This document shows, piece after piece, positions 15,501 through 21,664 of a stretch of 25,052 nt of DNA. Origin of the DNA: CAZMXP01 sp964570285 (GTDB lineage Bacteria > Planctomycetota > PLA2); the NCBI GenBank assembly GCA_964570285.1, contig CAZMXP010000065.1, positions 1 through 25,052 of the forward strand, written 5' to 3'. Position 1 is the stretch's first letter; each line of letters starts with the position of its first letter. The position numbers were made by a program, and so were the translations under genes. The notes beneath the pieces are model-generated. The model saw nothing but the letters and a program-made list of their open reading frames with translations. It searched no databases and was not told the DNA's origin.

Positions 15501-15902
15501 GATCGGGACGAGGAGAAACGTCCCGACGACAAGGAGCGACATGAGACCGATGAGCCGGACCGTAAGCGTTCAGGAAAGAAGCGCAGGGCGCGGACTCATG
15601 GCGACGAGTACAATGAGGTCTTCCAGACGTCTAAGGGCCCCGTGGAACTCGATGCACGTCTGCTGATCGAAGGCCCCGATGGAAAGACCGTTCACTTGTC
15701 CGACGTGATGGCGTTCCCCGTCGGCGCGGAGCGCCGGAATCTGGGAGCGACTGAAGTCTTGCGAATACTGCGACAGCAGATCGGGCCGAAGTTCAAGGCG
15801 CAGGGGTTCCAGCGCATGCGAATAACCGGAGATCGCATCTCCGGAGCAAAGGCCCTGTCCGGCAAGGCGGATCGCGGCGTTGATTTTACCGTCGACCTCT
15901 AG
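12567..15902 (+). CDS. Large modular protein, candidate polymorphic toxin (1111 aa)
   Basis: Modules in order: Pro/Ala/Gly-rich disordered region (1 to ~320); long highly charged coiled coil (about 325-585, runs of RREREERxExR); Cys-rich cluster at 590-616 (LDCCDP...C...CLPEQRCDCVKPEHC, seven Cys); acidic/Pro linker; a folded region (about 720-950) with VPDMW, FLVLWEKSGARRVGVIRD and a hydrophobic helix AILTVVANILGGVIVRYGAK; a Lys/Arg/Asp linker (~940-1010); and a C-terminal domain of ~100 residues (HGDEYNEVFQTSKGPVELDA to KADRGVDFTVDL). Long variable stalk, pre-tip hydrophobic domain, charged linker and small C-terminal tip followed by a short gene is the layout of polymorphic toxins. The tip resembles C-terminal domains with a GF-x-R-RITG-x-R-SGA motif that I recall from such proteins, without a known activity. 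GTG 12567 has GGGAGG six bases upstream; ATG 12573 is an alternative. Confidence 0.65.
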   Translation: MVMVRPIGAAYTPPPRSRAALADPKRPGAAAAVATDGTSLDVGPPANQARAEARLSPPSASQGVLSPPGVAPPRAGKGPVGPADVRMESARGLESTGLEKGEGREPPAALGGGTVPRAAPPARPWAGAAPPREGDRKHAVDPVASPGKDSFVVGDVWMGAAHAGSQAALQHADRFAASLGGELKPAGPPGPPAAAGEKPRPDADSAPGQRQLATPPDFPADRGFGRGTAAAPPGAPSTRRTAAQLGTVPGRRNATEIADGSSQRASVQWGGHAGPADTTGVATEGSGSAQVAASEGVPTPEPMVATGRGTALYSGGRGASGGDPGASVKRWARADNDLRAAAKERGDLQRKREEKQGAMASAEKARLDAAAAKSRAGNAAERAKAERAENAAHADWIAAKHEIAKIDAGIEEQRGKERRARVERDWNGDRLDAADKKAAAALSQKMDDDPASKRRREREERAEQRLKDAEARADQRRERKGEAWNRHREERQERLREKRREREERQEAARKALALSPSDFAKWRAARQTVRFLEGAIREQRAILDDPKATSEEKAAARREIKELEGQQAIARADQQWIDEGGFPLHELDCCDPAYARCRPPCLPEQRCDCVKPEHCGPSKKTPGESGKGGDGGVPPGLREETVTAARDSAAPAEEPEGPEDSKPGVAPPRRGGARGRDGGAASPVSPEATPETQTIEPPKPPDVPDDDGKGDADAAGPTRKRGTFVEEIDDDGKRVYAVPDMWQGEGGEDEEFGTVLPSGNPCKRPPPPFLVLWEKSGARRVGVIRDADTIRFVWDLYCLSWRAGDRRGRLEGLNETVVELVDPAEVDLGALEEGFLDALFAELAKWGEAGKDLVKEQVEALLALPDIARAFVEDPRAVIAAIPEALAGMPGEEIARIKELLVGAWEGDRKAILTVVANILGGVIVRYGAKFVKGLGARLKKLWDARKGRKTAGGDLPPIPDRKPRRGKPPDKDKRRRDRDEEKRPDDKERHETDEPDRKRSGKKRRARTHGDEYNEVFQTSKGPVELDARLLIEGPDGKTVHLSDVMAFPVGAERRNLGATEVLRILRQQIGPKFKAQGFQRMRITGDRISGAKALSGKADRGVDFTVDL

Positions 15903-15914
15903 AGGTGCACTGAC

Positions 15915-16187
15915 GTGATTGACCCCCGTACTCTGCAGCAACTAAGACTGCTGTTAAATGCTGGACTCATCAACGAATCTGTGGCACTCCTGAAGTCGGC
16001 GGGCTTGAGCAAGGCCAAGTCTGCCAGGGCACTCGAGGAGGCAGGGGTGGGGCCTGGAGATGCGAAGCGCCTCGTTCACGAGAGTCCGGTGTGGGCCGAA
16101 GTGCACGAGCGCGATGAGGAGTTCTTGGCTGCGCTGCAAAAAGCAATGGAGGAACTGGACCGCAGTTCCAAACCCCAAGAACCCTAA
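15915..16187 (+). CDS. Candidate immunity protein (90 aa)
   Basis: 90-aa, mainly helical, acidic C-terminus. It reads MIDPRTLQQLRLLLNAGLIN, then GLSKAKSARALEEAGVGPGD, AKRLVHESPVWAEVHERDEE and a final helix LAALQKAMEEL. The pattern resembles small proteins with an L7/L12-CTD-like helical motif (S-x-x-EAK-x-IVH-SPxW) that I recall as frequent neighbours of polymorphic toxins; this is from memory and not certain. GTG 15915 has AGAGG eight bases upstream and follows the large protein's stop by 12 bp. Local GC is about 50-57% in two 60-base lines sampled by eye, far below the ~75-80% of neighbouring genes, as in the tip of the preceding protein. Likely function: binding and neutralising that tip. 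Confidence 0.65.
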   Translation: MIDPRTLQQLRLLLNAGLINESVALLKSAGLSKAKSARALEEAGVGPGDAKRLVHESPVWAEVHERDEEFLAALQKAMEELDRSSKPQEP

Positions 16188-16213
16188 CACCGATTGTCTT
16201 GCTGTCTCTCACG

Positions 16214-16244
16214 TGTCCCTCCCAAGAACTCGTCCGCACCCGGA
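16214..16244. repeat. 31-bp imperfect direct repeat, copy 1
   Basis: Aligns without gaps to 16404-16434 at an offset of exactly 190 bp, with 26 of 31 bases identical by eye; shared core TCCGCACCCG. The two copies bracket the orphan coding fragment. Confidence 0.55.
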
Positions 16245-16403
16245 TTCTCGCCGTGCAGACCACGCTCGCGAGTCCATCGCCGCCTACTACAAGGCTGTCG
16301 GCTCGGGCGTCTTCGAGGCGCTCGGCAAGGACCTGCCAGCGGCGGAGGCCAGGAGGGCCGTGGATGCGCTCGGGCTCGGCTCGCCTCGGGCCGTGGAGAC
16401 CGC

Positions 16404-16434
16404 TGTCCCTACCGAAAACTCATCCGCACCCGAA
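16404..16434. repeat. 31-bp imperfect direct repeat, copy 2
   Basis: Second copy of the repeat at 16214-16244. A 10-11-base match to its core (GTCCGCACCCG) also occurs at 7411-7421, right at the hairpin after the PSCyt1 gene; that match could be chance. Confidence 0.55.
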
Positions 16435-16571
16435 CCCGATAGCGAACATAGCAGGAATGAGCCACGAGCACGCGGGGAAGTGGCGGAATCGGGACTCCGT
16501 GGCTCGGGCACGGGGCGGCGCGAGCACGACGGGGCCGTGTCGGGCTCCGGGAGACAGGGTCGATCCGGCCG

Positions 16572-16808
16572 TCAGGCCGAGCGGCGGTAGCGGTGGTGCA
16601 GCCCGCCGAGGTACGGCACGGCGATCACCGGTCCGGGACCGCGCTCGACCTCTCGCGGCTGCGGCGCGTTGCGACCGAGCGACTGATGGCACCGCGCCGA
16701 GTTGTAGTACTCGGCGTACGCGCGGAGGATCCGACGCAGGTGACCCTCGCCGAGCGCGACGATGTGGTCGGTGCACTCGCGCCGGATGCTGCCCAGCTCT
16801 CTATCACG
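16572..16808 (-). pseudogene. 3' fragment of a DDE (rve-type) integrase/transposase
   Basis: The minus frame ending at TGA 16572-16574 gives 78 recognisable residues: RELGSIRRECTDHIVALGEG, then LRRILRAYAEYYNSARCHQSLG, PQPREVERGPGP and VIAVPYLGGLHHRYRRSA. This is the classic C-terminus of rve-superfamily transposases (GSIRRECxDHxI, then YxxYYNxxRxHxSLG). Everything N-terminal to it, including the catalytic Asp residues, is missing; upstream in this frame the sequence is antisense to the next element. It was probably cut by insertion of the plus-strand element beginning near 16812. Cannot be mobile on its own. Confidence 0.8.
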
Positions 16809-16906
16809 ACATACTGCACTTCCTGTTCGAGTTCTCGACAGCGATTCTACTCCGGACGGCAGGTTCCGGCTACCCGGGAGAGGCGCGCTCCGGCAGGCTG
16901 GGGGCC

Positions 16907-18141
16907 ATGGCCACGAAGCGAGCGCAGCGGAGCTACGACCACAGGCTCGTCCGGTTGGTGCAGCGGACGCGCGACCCGGGGATCGCCACGGCATCGGCGA
17001 GCCCTGCTCCACCGCGGCGGGATGGCTCAGGCGCGCCCCGGAGGAGCTGACGACGGCGGCCGTCGTCGATGCGCCGGTGGCCGTGCTCGTCGCGCGCATC
17101 GCCGTGCTCGAACGGCGCGTCGCCCGGCTCATGGCGCTGCTGCGGCTCTTGCTCGCGCTGCACCCCCTGCTTCGCCCGAGTCTGTCGCGCCTCGCCTCGT
17201 GGCGGCGGGCGGCGACGCCCGGCGGTCTCGACGACGACCACTCGCGGCCCGGCACCTCGCCGCACCCGCTGACCGCCGCCGAGGTGGCGGGGATCCGCGA
17301 GATGGTGACGTCGCCGGACCTGCGCCACGTCCCGACCGGCTGTCTCGCGATCCTCGCTCAGCGGTCCGGCCGCGTTCTCGCCTCGCCTTCCACGCGGCAC
17401 AGGCTCGTGCGCCCGCGCGGCTGGCGCCGCCCCCGGCTCCGCATGCATCCCAAGGGCCCGAAGGTCGGCATCCGCGCCTGCAGGCGCGACGAGATCTGGC
17501 ACATCGACACGACAGTCATCCGGCTTGTCAATCGCACCCGCGCCTACCTCCATGCGGTCATCGACAACTTCTCCCGGCGCATCCTCCCGTGGCAGCTCAA
17601 CGACCGCTTCGAACCGGGGACGTCGGCGCGCATCCTCGTCGAGGCGGGCCGCAACCTTGCCGACGCCCCCGCGCCGCGCGGTTGTGCGGGGGAGTCCGCG
17701 TCGCTTCGCGCCGCCTCCCCCCCCGCCCCCCCCACGCTTCTCGCCGACTCCGGCGTCGAGAACCGGAACCGCTCGATGGACGCCCTCGTGGACGCGGGCC
17801 TCCTGCGCCTCGTGCTCGCGAGGACCGACATCTGCTTCTCGAACAGCCTCATCGAGGCGTGGTGGCGGTCGCTCAAGCACCAGTGGCTCTTCCTGCACGC
17901 GCTCGACTCGGCGGCGAAGGTCGAGACGCTCGTGGCGTTCTACGTCGCGGAGCACAACGCGCGCCTGCCGCACTCGGCGTGCGAGGGGCAGACGTCCGAC
18001 GAGATGTACTTCGGGACGGGGGACGCCGCGCCCGGGAGGCTCGCGGCGGCGAGGCGCGCGGCCCGGCGGGAACGCCTGGCGACCAACCGGGCGGCGCGCC
18101 GCAGATGCGACGTGCGCCTGGCCCGCGGCGCCGCGCCCCAC
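16907..18141 (+). pseudogene. Degenerate DDE transposase (IS481/IS3-like, integrase core)
   Basis: ATG 16907 starts MATKRAQRSYDHRLVRLVQ in one frame; after about 16995 homology-like sequence continues one frame back (IGEPCSTAAGWLRRAPEELT), so there is a frameshift without an obvious slippery site. The remainder carries the catalytic core: Asp in WHIDTTVIR (17506), Asp in LLADSGVEN (17746) and Glu in SNSLIEAWWRSLKHQW (17854), with 35 residues between the second Asp and the Glu. The region between the N-terminal HTH and the core seems to lack ~40 residues compared with relatives I remember, and a Pro/Ala insertion with long C-tracts sits before the second Asp. No stop occurs at the expected end; the frame stays open to 19764, antisense to the efflux genes. 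The right terminal repeat was not found. Inactive element remnant. Confidence 0.75.
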
Positions 18142-19416
18142 CTACTCGTGCCGCAGCGCCTGGATGGGGTCGAGCGACGCCGCGCGGGCGGCGGGGTAGA
18201 GGCCGAAGAGGATGCCGATCGCGGCGCTGATGCCGACGGCGAGGATCACGCTGAAGGGGGTCACGATGGTCGGCATGCCGGCGGCGCGTTCGATGATCCA
18301 GGGGACCGCGACGCCGAGGGCGACGCCGATCAGGCCGCCGAGCGTGCTCAGCACGACGGTCTCGATCAGGAACTGCTGGATGATCTGGCGCCGCTTCGCG
18401 CCGATCGCGCGGCGGACGCCGATCTCGCGCGTGCGCTCGGTCACCGACGCGAGCATGATGTTCATGATGCCGATGCCGCCGACGAGGAGACTTATGCCCG
18501 CGATGGAGCCGAGCACGATGTTGAAGGTGCGCTTGGTCGCCTCCGCCTGCTTCAGCAGCGCGAGCGGCACGCTCAGCTTGTAGTCCTCCTTCTTGTGGAA
18601 GCGCTTCAGCATCGCGCGGATCGCGGCGGCGGTGCCCTCGACCTCCTCCAGCGACGCGACCTCGACGAGGATCTGGTGCAACTCGACCAGCTCGCGCGAG
18701 CGCGAGCCCGCCGACCGCTGCTGGATGATCTCGCCGTAGCGCTCGCGCGCGACGTTGATCGGCACGTACGCGTCCACGTCGCCGTCGAGCGTCGGCATCG
18801 ACCCCTCGCGGCTCACCTCGCTCGAGACGATGCCCGCGACGGTGAAGTAGTCGCCGCCGATCCTCACCGACGTGCCGACCGACTGCCGCGTCGCGAGCAG
18901 CCGCCGCGCCCCCTGCTCCGTCAGCACGCAGACGCCCGAGAAGGCGTCCATGTCCCCCGGCGCCAGCGTGCGCCCGGCGAGCACCTCGCGGCGCACGAGG
19001 TCGAACCAGTCGGGCGTCGTGCCGACGAGCCTCACCTCGATCGCGAGCTCCCCGACGCGTCCCTCCTTGCGCAGGAGCTTCACCGGCACCGTGCGCTTCA
19101 CCTCCGGGAACGACGCGCGGATCCGCGCCTCGTCGTCGTAGGTGAGCCCGTAGACGCTCATGAAGCTGCGCGTCGAGCTCGCGCCCGAGACCGCCTCGTC
19201 CTCGGTCGGCTTCTGCGAGCTGACGATGATGTTGTTGGACCCGAGCCGCCGGATCTGGTCGAGCGCCTGCGCGCTCGCCCCCTCGCCGACGGCGAGCATC
19301 GCGACGACCGACGCGACGCCGAAGACGACGCCGAGCATCGTCAGGAGCGACCGCAGCTTGTGCTGCCAGAGGTTCTTCACCCCGAGGCGGATGCTCCGAG
19401 GCACGCGCACCGTCAC
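18142..19416 (-). CDS. MacB-like ABC transporter permease
   Basis: 424-aa inner-membrane permease of the MacB/LolCE type: N-terminal transmembrane helix (RSIRLGVKNLWQHKLRSLLTMLGVVFGVASVV region, residues 8-42), large periplasmic MacB_PCD domain (about 45-270), and a C-terminal FtsX-like domain with three helices (about 295-420), including GSIAGISLLVGGIGIMNIML and the hallmark TERTREIGVRRAIGA. It ends with the usual LDPIQALRHE. Together with the ATPase upstream it would drive mechanotransmission, exporting a substrate through the MacA- and TolC-like partners; substrates of this subfamily include macrolides, peptides and lipoproteins, and none can be chosen here. It starts at GTG 19416, overlapping the ATPase stop (GTGA). 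Its stop abuts the transposase remnant. Confidence 0.94.
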   Translation of the reverse strand: MTVRVPRSIRLGVKNLWQHKLRSLLTMLGVVFGVASVVAMLAVGEGASAQALDQIRRLGSNNIIVSSQKPTEDEAVSGASSTRSFMSVYGLTYDDEARIRASFPEVKRTVPVKLLRKEGRVGELAIEVRLVGTTPDWFDLVRREVLAGRTLAPGDMDAFSGVCVLTEQGARRLLATRQSVGTSVRIGGDYFTVAGIVSSEVSREGSMPTLDGDVDAYVPINVARERYGEIIQQRSAGSRSRELVELHQILVEVASLEEVEGTAAAIRAMLKRFHKKEDYKLSVPLALLKQAEATKRTFNIVLGSIAGISLLVGGIGIMNIMLASVTERTREIGVRRAIGAKRRQIIQQFLIETVVLSTLGGLIGVALGVAVPWIIERAAGMPTIVTPFSVILAVGISAAIGILFGLYPAARAASLDPIQALRHE

Positions 19417-20105
19417 GCCCCCCGCTCGATGCGCAGCACCTTGCCGTCGCGCATGTGCAGCTGCGCGCCCGCGTGCGCGGCGATGTCGGTCTCGTGCGTC
19501 ACCATCAGGATCGTCTTGCCCCCCGCATGCAACTCCAGCAGCAGTTGCATGATCTGCTCGCCGGTCGCGCTGTCGAGGTTGCCCGTCGGCTCGTCCGCGA
19601 GCAGGATCGCCGGGTCGTTGGCGAGCGCGCGCGCGATCGCGACGCGCTGCTGCTGCCCGCCGGAGAGCTCCGAGGGCCTGTGCCCGAGCCGGGCCCCGAG
19701 CCCCACCCGTTCGGCGAGTTCGCGGGCGCGCTCCGCCCCCTGCTCCTCTTCCCAGCCGAGATAGAACAGCGGCAACTCGATGTTCTCCTGCACCGTCATC
19801 TGCGGAATCAAGTTGAAACTCTGGAAGATGAAGCCGAGATAGCGGAGCCGCAGCGCGCTCCGCTCGTCGTCGCCGAGCGCGCCGACATCGGCGCCGTCGA
19901 GCCGGTAGCTGCCCGACGTCGGCCGGTCGAGGCAGCCGAGCAGATTCAACAGGGTGCTCTTGCCGGAGCCGGACGGCCCCATCAGCGCCCAGAAGCTCCC
20001 GCGCTCGAACCCGATCGACAGCCCCGCGAGCGCGTGCACCTCCGTGCCGCCCATCTCGTAGGTCTTGTGCACGTCGCGCAGTTCGATGAAGGTGGCGGCG
20101 CTCAA
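19413..20105 (-). CDS. ABC transporter ATPase (MacB/LolD-like)
   Basis: 230-aa ATPase component. Motifs from the chosen start: Walker A GPSGSGKS (43-50), Q-loop Gln95, signature LSGGQ (147-151), Walker B ILLADE (167-172) and switch His204 in VTHE. It lacks a fused permease, which is the next gene. The likely start is TTG 20105 (MSAATFIELRDVHKTYEMGG): it overlaps the adaptor's TGA as TTGA, an AGGCGG lies about eight bases upstream, and it gives the standard family N-terminus. No ATG or GTG nearby in frame fits. Length is typical of the LolD/MacB group. Co-translated with the adaptor and permease. Confidence 0.93.
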   Translation of the reverse strand: MSAATFIELRDVHKTYEMGGTEVHALAGLSIGFERGSFWALMGPSGSGKSTLLNLLGCLDRPTSGSYRLDGADVGALGDDERSALRLRYLGFIFQSFNLIPQMTVQENIELPLFYLGWEEEQGAERARELAERVGLGARLGHRPSELSGGQQQRVAIARALANDPAILLADEPTGNLDSATGEQIMQLLLELHAGGKTILMVTHETDIAAHAGAQLHMRDGKVLRIERGA

Positions 20106-21664
20106 CGCGAACGCCGCCTGCCCGATCCGGGTTCTCCGCCGGTCGATTCCGGGGGGGTGCGGGGGCCGGGCTCGGGCTCCCGCGCCCGGACGGGAGCGTG
20201 CAAGGGGGGCGCGAGCAGCACCTTCTCGCCCTCGGCGAGCCCCTTCAGAACCCGCACCATGCGCGTGTTGTCGAGGCCGATCTCGACCTCGCGCCGGACC
20301 GGGCCTCCCTCGGCCGGCAGGTAGACGATCGGCTTGTTGCCCTCGCGCACGACGCACTGCACCGGCACGTGGATCGCGTCGTCGTAGCTCTCGACGAGGA
20401 TCTCCGCGCGGCAGCTCATGCCCGCGCGCAGGTCGCTCGCGTCCCCGTCGAGGTGGACGTCGGTCGAGTAGACCTTCAGGTCGGGGTTCATCCACGCGGA
20501 GGTGGCATCGGGCAGGACGCCGATCTTCGCGACCGTGCCGGGGAAGCTCCGCCCCGACGCCGCGTCGACGGTGACGCGCGCGGCCATGCCGACGCGCACC
20601 TTCTCGAGGCTCGACTCGTGGATCTTCACCTCGACCATCATCGACGCGGCGGTCGGCAGGTAGATCAGGTCCTGCCGCTCGCGCACCTCCTGCCCCTCGG
20701 CGAGCGGCTCGCTGCTGTTGCGCCAGCCCGAGCTCTGCCCGGTGCTCGCGTAGACGACCATGCCGGGGACGGGCGCGACGATGCGGCACTTCGCGATCTG
20801 CTCCTCGAGCTTCTCGAGCTGCGACTTCTGCCGCGCGAGTTCGCCCTCCTTCGCCCGCTGGTCGGACTCCGCCTGCACGAGGTCGGCCGCCGCCTGCCGG
20901 CGCACGCGGTCGAGCGCCTTCTCGGCCTGGTCGACGCCGCTCTCGAGCGCCTCGAGGTTGCGCACGTGCGTGTACTGCTCCAGCACGCGCCTCTTCGAGA
21001 CGGCGAGCGCGAGGTTCAGGTCGGCCTTCTTCAGCGAGAGCTCGTCGGCCTGCAGCTCGATCAGCGAGAGGTAGCGCTGCGCGTGGAGCTTCTTCGACCA
21101 CTCGAGCTTGTCCTTCGCGCGCTGCACCTCCTCGCCCGCGATCGTGATGTCCGCCTCGGCCTGCTGCTGCTGCTGGGGGTACTCGCCCTCGAGGTACTTC
21201 GACAGGTCGAGCCTCGCGAACTTCACGTCGAGCTCCGCCTTCGCGATGTCGCTCTCCGCCTGGCTCTTCGCGACCGCGAGGCTCTCGCGCGCGCGCACGA
21301 ACGCCGCCTCGGCATTGATCACCGTGATGACCTGCGACCCCTTCTGGTCGACGAGGCGGCTGCTGTCGAGCTGCACGAGCAGGTCCCCGGCCTTCACCAT
21401 CGTGCCCTCCGGCACAAGCGTCAGCACCGAGTTGCGCCCCTCGACCTCGCTCTTGAGCACGACCTGCTCGCGGTTCTTGATCGTGCCGGATTCGGTCACG
21501 CTGATGACGAGCGGCCCGCGCCGCGTCGCGAAGAGCGCCCCCGGATCGACGCGGGCCGAGCCGGCGAAGGCGCCGCTCAGCAGGTAGGCGCCGCCCGCGA
21601 GCGCGACGACCACCGCCGCCGCCGGAAGCCACCGCCGCACCGCGCCCCGCTCAGCCCGCTTCAT
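20102..21664 (-). CDS. MacA-like periplasmic adaptor (HlyD/RND family)
   Basis: About 520 aa from ATG 21664 (522 from GTG 21670); GGGGAGG is nine bases before the ATG, which I prefer. One N-terminal transmembrane anchor (WLPAAAVVVALAGGAYLLSG), then a beta-barrel/lipoyl half (ITESGTIKNREQVVLKSEV type), a long alpha-hairpin with coiled coils and a QQQQQ stretch (about residues 100-280), the second lipoyl half (IVAPVPGMVVYA), beta-barrel and membrane-proximal domains. The C-terminal 35 residues are Pro/Arg-rich and outside the fold. It bridges the inner-membrane ABC transporter to the outer-membrane factor. It overlaps the end of the TolC-like gene by 14 bp and its own TGA overlaps the ATPase start. 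Confidence 0.93.
   Translation of the reverse strand: MKRAERGAVRRWLPAAAVVVALAGGAYLLSGAFAGSARVDPGALFATRRGPLVISVTESGTIKNREQVVLKSEVEGRNSVLTLVPEGTMVKAGDLLVQLDSSRLVDQKGSQVITVINAEAAFVRARESLAVAKSQAESDIAKAELDVKFARLDLSKYLEGEYPQQQQQAEADITIAGEEVQRAKDKLEWSKKLHAQRYLSLIELQADELSLKKADLNLALAVSKRRVLEQYTHVRNLEALESGVDQAEKALDRVRRQAAADLVQAESDQRAKEGELARQKSQLEKLEEQIAKCRIVAPVPGMVVYASTGQSSGWRNSSEPLAEGQEVRERQDLIYLPTAASMMVEVKIHESSLEKVRVGMAARVTVDAASGRSFPGTVAKIGVLPDATSAWMNPDLKVYSTDVHLDGDASDLRAGMSCRAEILVESYDDAIHVPVQCVVREGNKPIVYLPAEGGPVRREVEIGLDNTRMVRVLKGLAEGEKVLLAPPLHAPVRAREPEPGPRTPPESTGGEPGSGRRRSR

Larger units (their letters stand above)
16188..16571 (+). other. Degraded region with an ORF fragment and a 31-bp direct repeat
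   Basis: 384 bp without a complete gene. From about 16250 the plus frame reads RADHARESIAAYYKAVGSGV, then FEALGKDLPAAEARRAVDALGLGSPRAVETA, which looks like real helical protein but lacks a start and runs into low-complexity sequence, so it is probably a fragment of an unrecognised gene. A diverged direct repeat (16214-16244 and 16404-16434) flanks it. Confidence 0.45.
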
